A DNA stretch of 64,000 nucleotides, taken from assembly GCA_944472155.2 (NCBI GenBank), contig OX235272.1, positions 9,718,354 to 9,782,353 on the forward strand, given 5' to 3'. The stretch comes from Trichobilharzia szidati. Its lineage: Eukaryota > Platyhelminthes > Trematoda > Strigeidida > Schistosomatidae. Of the stretch, positions 13,301-25,300 are shown piece by piece. Under the pieces are notes generated by a model. That model made no database searches. It saw only the letters and a program-made list of their open reading frames with translations, and was not told the DNA's origin. A program made the translations under genes and the position numbers. Within the stretch, counting starts at the first letter, position 1, and each line of letters begins with the position of its first letter.

Positions 13301-16300
13301 AAGACTCTGTACTATAGAGCGAGGAGAGTATGCTCTATAGAGAAATTAGAGGAAGAATTTATGTTTCTCGAAAAGAAAATGTTCACTAACAATTACGGAA
13401 GATCTGAAGTTTCAAATGTCAAACAATTCACAGTAGACAAAAAGCCAATCTACATTCAACTTGATTATAAAAGTGAAAATATTACAGCAGCTGTCAACAA
13501 AAGATTGGGGACGTCACTAGCAAGTGCCTATTCTGCAGCTTAGCTGGTTCCCATCTGTAGAACAGTTCGCTCTTTGGTGCAATCAAAAATCCATAGATAT
13601 CCTTCTCATGTTAACTTCAACTGTATGTACAAATTTACGTGTATCTGTGGGAGCAGTTACATTGGAAGAACAGAAAGAAGGAGGGCACATTTTCGATTTT
13701 CCGAACATGTATCATAAAGCCTATGCCTAAGGGGAACAAATGTTGTAAACAGTGTCATCGCCAGGCATATCATCAATATGGGTCATGAAGAGTGGACATC
13801 AAAAAATCGTTCAGTAGGCAAAAGAGTTCAGTTCTCCTCAAGTTTGCCGAAGCGATCTCCATCAAATGCGTGAAACCCAATTTATGCGTTCAGAAGACAG
13901 CAGTCATCAGTCTCTCTTTGCCCTGCCTGGTTACTGGATATTTTCACCCTCTCTTTCATCCGATTATGTAATGCTGAAGGTTTCCATTGTGTATGACCAT
14001 TACTACTTGGGATAAAATGTTTATTATTATTAATATTATTGTATGCATATATTGATTTTTTGTTTAAAAATGAACAGTCTGTGCAAGTATGTTGAAATTG
14101 TTTCTGTAGATATACTAAATAATGATTGCTTTGGGCTGTACGCAACTGAGCTGATGAGAAGTCAACGAAATAACCGATGATGGTACCATTTTATTCTACA
14201 CAAACCACACTGTTGTTCTTGCATTATTCAAATTCATTCAAAGGAGTGATTTTTACAGCATTTTCATCATGAGCTGACATTAGTTAGAGAACCATTGGAA
14301 AACCTGGGAGTACTGGACGGCTGTTTCGTCCTAGTTTGGGACTCTTCACCTGTACGCACCCACAGGGATTCGAACCCAGGACCTTCTGGTTACAAGGCGA
14401 GCTAGGTCATAGGCCATTAAGCCACTGGGACCTGATCCAATGGCCAACTCATGAATTCCAACTTCTGCCAATTGACGACATAGCGCGACCGCTAGCCAAT
14501 TCTTCGGTGAGTATTTGTCCTCACACCCGACTTGCTGCACCCTATTGGAGTGATTTTTGTAATCAAAAGAGAGTTTTTCGTTCATACGTGTGAAAACTGT
14601 ACCTGAATATATATAATTTCTTGTCCGATCACAAATGTATTCTTCAAGAATCGATATCAAATCTCATAACACATTAAATTCGATTTAATGAAGTGACACA
14701 ACCCTGTTTACTAATGATCTATATGACTAGTTGACAACTGTCAGATTCAAACAGTAACAATGTCTAGTTAAAACGTGATGGTCTAAACATCTAGACAGCT
14801 GTTGCACTTATTTCGGGATGAACAGATTCAGATCAGAGTGCGTCTGATCCATCTCGATTTTTTCTTGTTGCTAATTCTTTCTGACTGGCCTGTTGGCCAT
14901 TTGATCTTCAGTATAAAGTCTTCATTCTGTTACCTTTTGGTTGAAATGGTCCACTTTTCTGAACATATTCAGGTATATCGCTGATGAGAACAACCTAATC
15001 CGCCCAAAAGTTTACATCGAGGTTAACAAGTACCAGTGATTAATATGAGTGATTTCCAACTGCTACTCACCTATTCTTGTTTTCCTGAATGACGAGCAGC
15101 GGTTGCAGGATGGTCTACAAATCCGCCTCGTAACCGGAAGGTCCTGTGATTGAACCCTGGTTGTGGGTTCGTGCGACTAAATAGTCTTAAAATGTAACGA
15201 AATAACTGTCTAGTACTCCCAGCTTTTTGGTGGGTCGGTGGTTCAGCGGTAGAACGGTCGCCAACCACGCAGTATGTGGTCAGGGGTTCGATCCTCAGCA
15301 GACGAATTCCTACACTTGGCTAAGGCGTTAGTAAAGCCGGTAGAGAGAGAAAGTTGGATGGTAGGCTAGTAAACCCACCCCATAAAAGTAGAACTACTGC
15401 TACCAAAACTTCAAAGCTAGCCCCACGTTCCACTCTCAAAGTAAAGGAAAAATATTATTGATTGTCATTTACGGCATGAAGCAGGTTGCATACACAGTGT
15501 GACCTGAATATGTGTTTTTCCTGGATAAAACCGTGATAAATGTATACTTTGAATAATATTGGCTGGTCAGGAGTTTTATCGATTTGAAGTTAGATTTTGA
15601 ACTAATCCATCATTTAGTGAACCATCATTGATAAAAGACAAGGACTATAGATCTGTTTCACCGCAAGTTGAATATTATTCAGCAGCTCATACAGAAGTTA
15701 GAACTGATGCACCATCGGATTTAAACCCAATGACTGGATGGTCAACATCCTCGCCTCAAAAAATAATGATCTTCGGTTTGATCCTCAATAAAGCCAAGGG
15801 TGCGTACCGCTTCCTGAAGAATCTTAAACTAAGAACAAAACAGATGTCCGGCTCTTCTTGGTTTTCAGTGGTTCTCTAACTGATATATATTTGTCTACCT
15901 ATCTGATTATTGATTTTCTGTTTATAGTCCACCAACTACTACGACTACTGCTTCCGGAATTCGCTTAAAACATTCACCTAGTTGGGAGTATTTAACACCA
16001 GCTGAAAAAGACGAACGTATTCGCTTAAAGTTGGAACAAGTTAAAATAACAGAGAAGGAGAGACGAAAAGCTATCCTGGCAGCAAGAAGACGTCAACGTG
16101 AAGCATTGAAACCAAAGGTATGTTTACAAATAGATGTCAGTCGATTTCATCATTGAAACTACGAATCAACATCTACTTAGAAGTGATTAATTAACCCCAC
16201 CTCCTCCCCACCTATGGTATCGTCATCGCTGAGAAATTCGATTGTTTTATCTTTAGGCACTTAGTGAATGAGTAGGGAGACTTGACAGATGTAGATTCAA

Positions 16301-19300
16301 CTCATAAAAAGATATAACTGGCGCACACTGCTGAAGATTCCACAGCTTGGACAAAAACAGTGGCTGTTTAGTTTTCACCAGACAGAAAAACCAACAACAC
16401 AACCGAACAACCTTTAAAATCACCTTGAATGAATCAGTGATATCACTTATCGTGAACACCATACAACGTAAATCACTGTAAATTACATAATACAGGGGTA
16501 GTTATTAAACAGGGCGTTTACATAGACAATATTATTCAACAAGAATATGGACATCAAATTAGACGTAGTGAAAATATTGACAAGTATGCTATAATAACGA
16601 ATGAAAGAATAAAAAGGGCAGTTCACTTAGCGTTTCTCAGGAGGTTAGTAGTGTCCTGCCTCACACATTTCTCACCGCATAAAATGTGTGCCTGACAAAT
16701 AAGCTCCTCTGGAGTTTTCACACTTAGTCATCCAACCACAAAGTCTTCTATAGTTACTTCTACTGCCCCCACCTCATGTGAGGCACGACTGGGAGAGTTG
16801 TGTATACAGAGAATTCTCTCAGTCTGGCAGTTTCTTGTATGAATCAATGTGTCCATTGTCTACAACAGTATTAATAAGTTGGCTTAGCGACACCCCCAGT
16901 CAGCCTACTGATTTCGTATTGTAATAAGGTCTTCCTTAAATACCCCAGGAAAGGTTAAGTGGAAAGGGGAGCAGTAAACGAAGAGAAGGCTGTAAGAGTT
17001 AATAACATGTAACTGTAGAGACTGAGTGATACCAGACTGTCTTAACTTCCTTAGGCAGAACGTTAAACGAAATATCTTTCCAGAAACTAACATGATGTGG
17101 AAGACCGAGAATCAGGATCAGAGGAAATATAAAATTCAGGATATTTAACATTCGACATGGTTTCAATTTCATTGCCTCCTACGATAGTGGAACCATGCAA
17201 GCTAACCAGTGCATGTAAGTCTCGCTTGCATCTAAAAGTGAAATTAGCGTCTATGTTTAGGTCCCGAATTGGGGTCATGAGAAAAAACACAATAACAAAG
17301 CTTAACCTTGAGGAACTCAACAACCAATCACAGCAGACTTAACGTGTGCAGTTGTGATTCCCAGATATATGGCCTTACTTCCTGAGAAACGGTCACAAGC
17401 AATGCGGAATAACCTTCAGCAAGAAAACGACCAATCAGAAGATGTTGATTCTCTGCTAATGATAACGAATAATAATATCCATAAAAACCTATAAATATCT
17501 CTTGATTTTCTCAATGTACGATCTGTTGCCTGACCCTTATCTTCTGTCATTACAGTTCAACCGACTTATGATTAAGTTTGAGTAAAGCGGTAACAACAGT
17601 AAAACACATGAAGGAGGACCTAAAGAGGATGCATCCTCGCATTAACAATCTTCCAGTGATTTACGTAGTCTTATAACTTATACGTTTCTATATATGGTTA
17701 CCATTGTCGCCAAGTAGGAGTCACACCCAGGATCTTTAGGTTACACTGGGGAGTTTGTTGGAATGATTGCTGTAATCTTTGGAGTTTTCGTTTACTTCTA
17801 AATTGGATATATGTAGTAACCATTAAAGTTATGACTCAGTTCAAATGCTAATTGATTGAGTATAACTCATTGACAGCACACAAACGACATCACATCGGTA
17901 CTTTGATTTTTAGCGCTGGAGAAATCTGAACAACCAGCACTCTTGACGATGAAATAAAGAAAATGGGAAACTTATGATATGACAGCGGGATATCTAGAAA
18001 AGTTTGTTAAAGTCTCGGTGAGGAAAACAGATAGGGAAAGAAAAATGCTTGCAAACCGTTCAGAAAAAACGTATCTATAAATGACTTTACCATTCAAAGG
18101 AGACATAGCCATTGAATGACTGGCATCGAATCTCCAAAGAATAATAGCTGAAACATTCTTCTCCACACAACTATGTTTAAAACTCATCACTCGATGTATA
18201 AATCCAACTCAGGTGAAGGATAAGCTACCGAGTCCAGACACCTCAATGTGCACATATAAATGTAACTGCTCTTGTGGAGAGAAAAAAAGTTACATAAGTA
18301 GACAGAACAACTCGTCAAGCCCACCGTCAACTTCTTCAGTATTGTCCAATGTGTTTGAGTAAGGGGAGTCGTAAAGTCACTCAGGACTTCCATATTATCG
18401 GCACAGCCTATGGATACGGATCACAAGATTGATGGAAATTCCGTCTATAGCACAAAGTGCTAAATATGGCGCTGAAGATGTTGTCCAGAAGGACAACGAA
18501 AGCTTCGCAACTAAACCAACCAGCTCAGAGAACACTGTTAATTGCAAATCATCCACCTGAGCTACAAATCTTCTCTATTATATAGTTCTCTATAATATGT
18601 CACCTCACTTCTCTAGGTTTTTACCCTTCCAATTGCTAAGCATATCTTAGGAGATTGCCATAAAAAATTTTATTCAATTCCTCTCCCTTCCTCTTATGGT
18701 CTTCAACCCTGATCTTTCCCAGTGACACTGGTTAACTGTGAATATTTTTTATATTTGTATTTATACTACTAACTTTATTATCAGTAATATACTGCGTTAT
18801 ATTTGCATATTTCAATCTGAGTTTCACAATTTATTGACATTATTATTCTACTCACATTCTCCTTGATTCTATTTGTTTCTATTGGTCCACATTGCTTCTG
18901 ATATGTCTATAGCTGGTATTTTATTATGTAACTGTAGTAAGCTTAATGAAAATTTTCCGAAAATACGTATCTGCCCGCTTGAATCCTGTTACAAAATTAT
19001 CCTACTGGGAATGTTTAAATCATCAACAGTTTAATATTAGCTACACAACCGATGATGATTCCTTGATTGAAAAATGTAGTACCTAGACTATCTAGCCACT
19101 TCTAATTGTATCTACCAATTCAAGTGCACTCCTGGTGGAGCAAGTTATATTGGCCATTACTATAGGAACTTTATTCTTAAATCCTTTTTTTGTGTCTATT
19201 TTAGAAGCAAGACAGTTCACTATCAGGACTTATCAAAGTTGATTCAAATCAGGTGGGTTATTTTAAGGAAACATTTTTGTCTTATTTTAGAATTAAACTA

Positions 19301-22300
19301 ATTTATTAAAACATGAATATTTCGGTAGACTGCTGACTGTATTAGATCTCCTGAAGTTGTAATAAGAAGTTGAGGCCAGTGGAATTGACCACTGGCTGCA
19401 TGAATTGGGTGTTCATCGATGACATTTGACTGACTGTAGCATCATATAAAAGACTGATAAAGATGGAACTTATGAACACCATACAGCATCTGTTAAACCA
19501 CTGAGAAATCCAGCTGAACTAGAAAAGCTTGAAAAATCATCAGCCATAGGTCTACAAGCTATGGAATCAGGCCACAAAGTTGATTTTGACAATAATGAAA
19601 TCACGAAAAATACCCATTTATTCATAAGTAAAAACACAGTTTTTGTTCAGTAATGTTCTTTTTAGTTTTTACTTCATTTTATTTTACCACTTGAATTCTT
19701 TCCACTTCACATCTTCATTCTTATCGTAATCGTACTTTTATTTTATAAAATTTTTTAGACAACACTTGACCTTTTTAAAACATTTTTCAATTCACTTATA
19801 AAACAATCTTTAATAATTTTGTAATTTATCCACTTCAACTCTACCCCTTATAACATTTTAATAATCGTTATCCTTATCACATATATGTATATTGACTGAG
19901 CAATTATTTAGTGCCACTTAATGACCTTTTCTGTAATATAAATACGACTGTACAGCTTGAAAATGAAGTCGTTGAAAAGAAATTTCTTCGCTGAACAAAA
20001 ACTGTGTTTTTACTTATGAATAATGAAATCACCACCCAGAAAAATTTCAGAAATCACAAAGAACGTCTAACATCACCAGAAGCAGTTCATGTCAAGTGGA
20101 ATCCAAACTGCCTAATGAACAGGAATGATGAACTAAGACAGAATTAGACCCGGTTACAACACCCTCCTCCCCTATGAAGTGACAAAATCAACACGAATGT
20201 GATAAGCAATTTCATTATGTAAACATATGGTGCTTTTATAATTTTATACACTTATCAAATCCAACAATCTACACGTAGTTTTGTTATCTTTAACAACTGA
20301 CCGATTCGACAACGAAAAATGACCCCATACTGAGGAGCGATGATTAAGTCATTGTTATGGTTGTTATATATAAGCTGAGATTTTGTAAATTCTGGTTTAT
20401 TAATACCATTTTGATAAAGTCATTAGCAGCAGCATTAAACAGCGAAACGTCAGTAAAAACAACAATATCGTTTTGTTTTTCATTCATTCATTGGGAAATA
20501 CAAGAAAACCTTTATTATAATGCATTCCTTTACCTAGTCTCTAGTCTTCTATGGTTACAGCAGTGCTTGCTAGCCAGCCAGATCGAGGTGATCTAAGCAC
20601 TGGACGACTGTTTCACTCGGTTTGGGACGAGCTCATCAGGCGTGTCCCGGTTTCACTCAGCTCAGAAAAAGGTAGCCGAATCAGTCGGAAGCCCTCGATT
20701 TCTGGCTGGCTAGCAAGCTACTTGGGCAAACTCGGGCTGTCCAGTGTTTAAATTACCTTGATGTGGCTGGCTAGCAAGCTCTACTGGTTGACGTCAGTAG
20801 TATACAACTACTCATCTTAGTAAATCAGTAGTATATGTGTGTTCATGCAAATACGCTCGATTTCTTGATTACTATTTATGATGATATGAAGCAGGTCACA
20901 TACTGTATGTGATTTCCAAAAGAAACCACGGTTAAATTTCCCCACTCGAAATGTTTAGATTACCGAATACCCATCTGCCTTTCTCTGTCCGATGGTGGCT
21001 GGCTTCCTCAGCATCCTCATTCGTGCCGCCTGTCTGTAGTCAAAACGATAGTTTAACATCAATAACCATTCATAATGAAACAGTGTATATTGTATATTGA
21101 ATCCTTGAACATATCAAGCTAATCCAACTCCTATTTTGTTATTTATTGATTTGTTCGTCTGAATAATAACGACATATTTAAAGTCAGATGAAGAGGATCA
21201 TGAATTGAAAAAACATCAGTTAGACGATCGACAAGAACTTCAGTCAAGAAAAAGTTCAAGTCAGATGGCGAATTTAAAATTATTGATTAGTAATAAGTTG
21301 TAAGTATTGTTTTGATTTCTTCTGCAGACGTTTTTTCATTTATTTATTTATTTATCTATTTATTTATTTTTTGTCAATTCGATTCTTTAATGGAACAACT
21401 TTCATGCACTAACTAGTTTTGGTATTCAAGTTACATCACGAATTGATACATCAGTTAAAGAATCGATGAAAACTAGTCAAGGAAGTACTGAGCTGCTGTT
21501 TTATTCTAGTCTGAAACCCTCCAGTTGTAGCACTTGTCCATAAAACCAGAATGAGTTGAACTCAGCGCCTACAACTGGTTTCGTATCCAGTGAGTCATCA
21601 ATTATAACTCTTGCTGATTTTTTGAAGTAAGGATTTTGTGCCACTGGTGTGTCCCAACTGGTCACAACCGCTGACCAGAAACTCTAGATTACTTCGCGTT
21701 GTAGCCAGTCTCTAGTGAGTATGTGATTAATTTTTACGAAGTGATGTTTTCCAGGCATTTGATTGATTATAAAAGTTTTGTTTGTATGCCTTGTTCTTCA
21801 TGGAATCGCATTTCACATCACTTCAAATACATTCATTAACTTATTTATTTATTCAATGTTGCCAATACAATGAAGAAACATTTTAAAACATGAGTACTTC
21901 TCTCTCTCTCTCCATTTACTTAAAAGAATTCATAACTCTAATTGTCTAAAGTGATCAGTGAGAATCTATTAGGGTTGATGGAATTATAAAACAAATAGAA
22001 GAAGAGGCATTGGTAACAAATAACCAACTATCCTATAAAATTCATTAGGAATATCAAAATCGGTCAAAAGCAAAATAAAAATAATGATGAAACTAACAAT
22101 AATAATATAAAACAATTAGTTCCCTTTATGAATTTAGATAAATCAATGAGAACACGTAATTTGTCTGAATCGTGTAATGTGCATATTTGCGCTACACATT
22201 TCCAACAAACTGATCACACACGGACTTGTCATAGGAATATATTTGAAATTAATAAAGAGGTAAGAGGTGAGAAAATAGACTTAGGTCAAGTTAAAAGGAC

Positions 22301-25300
22301 ATATTAAAAGTCAAAATGACAATGAAGATCGCTAAACCAAATAACAAAAATAATAGTACATCTGTTATGGTATGTATCAAAACAAAGTTTACCAAGGAAG
22401 GTTTAATGTGATGACGAATTGTTTTTGGGGATTATTGGGTTTATGTATTTTTGGCAAGCCATACACATGCGGGAATTTACAATCTGATGGTTTTAATGAT
22501 TCAAATTTATCTTTATTATTATTATTGTTTCCTTTAATTCCTAGAGGAACATAGGGCTTCAGCCGTGCGTCTCCATTGCGTTCGGTTCTCTGCTACAGTC
22601 TTCACCTGGCTCCAAGTCTGCCCACACGTTCTCATCTCCCCTTCACATGACCTCCTCCAAGTCACCCCACCCTCGCACTGACGACCAACTCGCCGCTTCC
22701 CTTTCACTCGGGTTCCACTCAAGCAATGGCTTGTCTAGTGATGTCACTTGATGGTTTGTTTTCTCAGAGTATGGCCAGCCAATCCATCTCCATTTCTTCC
22801 TGCCTATTTGTTTCACAATCGGTTCCCGCTCTGTTGGTTCGCTCACTGCCAGAGAACCCTCTCTGTTGCTGATATTTTCTGTCTGGCCATCTGATCTTGA
22901 GTAGTACTGAGAAAAGACAACTGTTAATGAAGGTCTGTAGTTTGTTTGAGATGCTCTTTATGACGCGCAGTGCAAGTGTCTGATCCGTATAGTAGCACTG
23001 ACTTCACATTGGAGTTGAAAATCCGGATCTTATCTGCATTTTGATGCTGAGTGCTGTTGACCTCCACACAGACTTGAGCGTAGTGAAAGCTTGTCTTGCT
23101 TTTCCGATCCTCACTTTGATATCCTCACCAGTTCCGTCCGTCTGTAGTTGAGACGATGCTTCCCATGCAGTTAAAGGAGGTTGTTTCTTTCAGGTTCCTC
23201 CCATTTATCTTTACTTATAGCATTTAGGTCATGAAGCTTCAGTAGATTAGCTGTCACTGTGCCCTGCAACAACTGAATATCTTCTGAGAAGATATTCAGT
23301 TGCTGCAGAGCCTTAGTAAGGTGCCTCTTCAGTATAATCCAACGAATATGCACTGAAGATCAAGAAAAGACTGTGAGAACGAACCAATGGATGACCTATT
23401 ATTCAATAAATATACGGAAGAAGACGAAGATGGATCGGATATATACTGAGGAGACAGTAGAATGACATGCCACACAAGCCCACCAATCGAATGGATCCAG
23501 AATAGGAAATAACGAGTTGGGCAAGGGTTGGAGGAGACGAGAGACAATAGGCAATCGTGAGGCTAGCTGATGAGAGGACCATGGAGAATAGAATGAAGTG
23601 GAAGTGTACTTTTTTAGCCCTTTGTTCCAGTCGGAACCCAAGGGAACAGTAATAATAATAATAACAATAGTAATGATTTTATACATTTGGTTCCCTTGAT
23701 AAATTTCGATAGAGAAAGACAGACCAGATTTCCAGTATAAAATGATATCATCACTATTCTACTTCACAGGTTCTCATCAGCTAAGTGCAAACCACTACCT
23801 GCCTGAACTTACAATGGCTATAAATAATGACAATAACGTACTTCAATGTATGAAAGGTAATTGAGAAAACATTATAAAATGAACGCATCCGGAATATTAT
23901 AAGCATTACAGCACATTTTAGTTTGAATCACCATCGATTTACATGCTTTCAAAATAGAAAAAGAGGGGGACAGGAAGAGAAGACAGAAAACAGAGAAATC
24001 TAATAAACAAACAGTGTTAGCTTATAAGTTCACATAACACCTCAAAAAAGGTTGCACTTCATAATATTGAAAACTTGCTCAATGAGATGAAATCCCTAAT
24101 ATGGATGATAAATCAACGTAATCAACAGCACTCAGCATAAAAAATAAAGGATCCGGATTTTCAACTCTAATGTGAAGTCAGTCGGTGCTACTTACTATAC
24201 GGATCAGAGACTTGGCCAGCGCCGTATCACGAAGGCCACTTCGAACAAACTACAGACCTTCATTAACAGTTGTCTTCGCTCAATACTCAAGATTGGATGG
24301 CCAGAAAAGGTCAGCAACAGGGATCTCTGGGAGCGAACCAACCAGGAACCGATTGTGTGACGAATATGCAGGAAGAAATGGAGATGGATTGGCTGGCCAT
24401 ACTCTGAGGAAACAAACCATCCAGTGAGTGACATCACTAGACAAGCCCTTGATTAGAAGCCGAAAGGGAATCGGCGAGTTGGTCGTCAGTGCGAGGTTGG
24501 GTGAGTTGGAGGGGGTGATGTGAAGAGGAGATGAAAACGTGTGGGCAGACATGGAGCCAGGTGAAGACACTGGCAGAGAACTTAACTCAATGGAACCGCG
24601 TTGCTGTAGCCCTATGTTCCTCTAGGAATTAAAGGAAACAATAATAATAAGGGAGTGAGAGATAGGTTGATTACACTCTCTTTCTGTATGCAAACATTGT
24701 TTGGTCTGAGACGTTTGATTGCAATTGCTTCAGCAGTAAATCGTAGTAAATTCACTGTCCTTTGTATGTTTAATATTTTGAAGGATTTGAAAATCTCGAT
24801 AAAATGACTCGTATCCACATGGTGGGTGTCTAGTAATTGCAATTTGTAAATATCCGGTTCCTTTTGAAGTATAAGTTTCTTGGAATATGCTCTAAAAACC
24901 GGATAAAAAGCCTCCTCTCTGTCCTTCCAATGGACTAGCTGCCGCAGGCCACGTGAATTCATAAATGCAGTTGGAGGTGACATCATATAAATTGATGGTG
25001 ACTCAAACTAAAAATGGTAATACTTATATATTCCGGATGCTTTTATCTCATAATGTTTTCTCTATTACCTTTCAAACATTGAAGTACGTTATTGCCTTTA
25101 TTTATAACCATTGTAATTTCAGGCAGGTGGGTTGCAGTTAGCTGATGAGAACCCGTGAAATAGAATAGTGATGATATCATTTTATACTGGAATTCTGGTC
25201 TGTCTTTCTCAATCGAAATGTGCGACGGTGGCACAGTGGTTAGGACTCTCGCCAATCATGCACATGGTCCGGGGTTCGATCCCCTGCTGACGCACACCCG

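Larger units (their letters stand above)
19430..20145 (+). pseudogene. Older Penelope-like remnant split by an insertion
   Basis: On the + strand LEKSSAIGLQAMESGHKVDF precedes the insertion at 19604, and the reading resumes at 20033 with NFRNHKERLTSPEAVHVKW. H.V/I..S.H.DF and the following motif are typical of the PLE C-terminus. Removing 19605-20018 and one duplication restores continuity, which indicates a later insertion. Confidence 0.62.
23703..25219 (-). mobile_element. Penelope-like element with inverted arms, later hit by LINE-A2
   Basis: Arms of about 240 bases: 23703-23945 and 24980-25219 (GATATCATCACTATTCTACT against AGTAGAATAGTGATGATATC-type text). Between them, 24655-24986 on the - strand encodes a Penelope C-terminus: HWKDREEAFYPVFRAYSKKL, DTHHVDTSHFIEIFKSFKIL and LLRFTAEAIAIKRLRPNNVC. 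LINE-A2 sits inside at about 24120-24652. Confidence 0.68.

Noticed and set aside
25255..25285. Box A and box B text resembling a tRNA gene
   Set aside because: No acceptor stem or anticodon arm; the sequence is the head of SINE-B and has a SINE body and tail.
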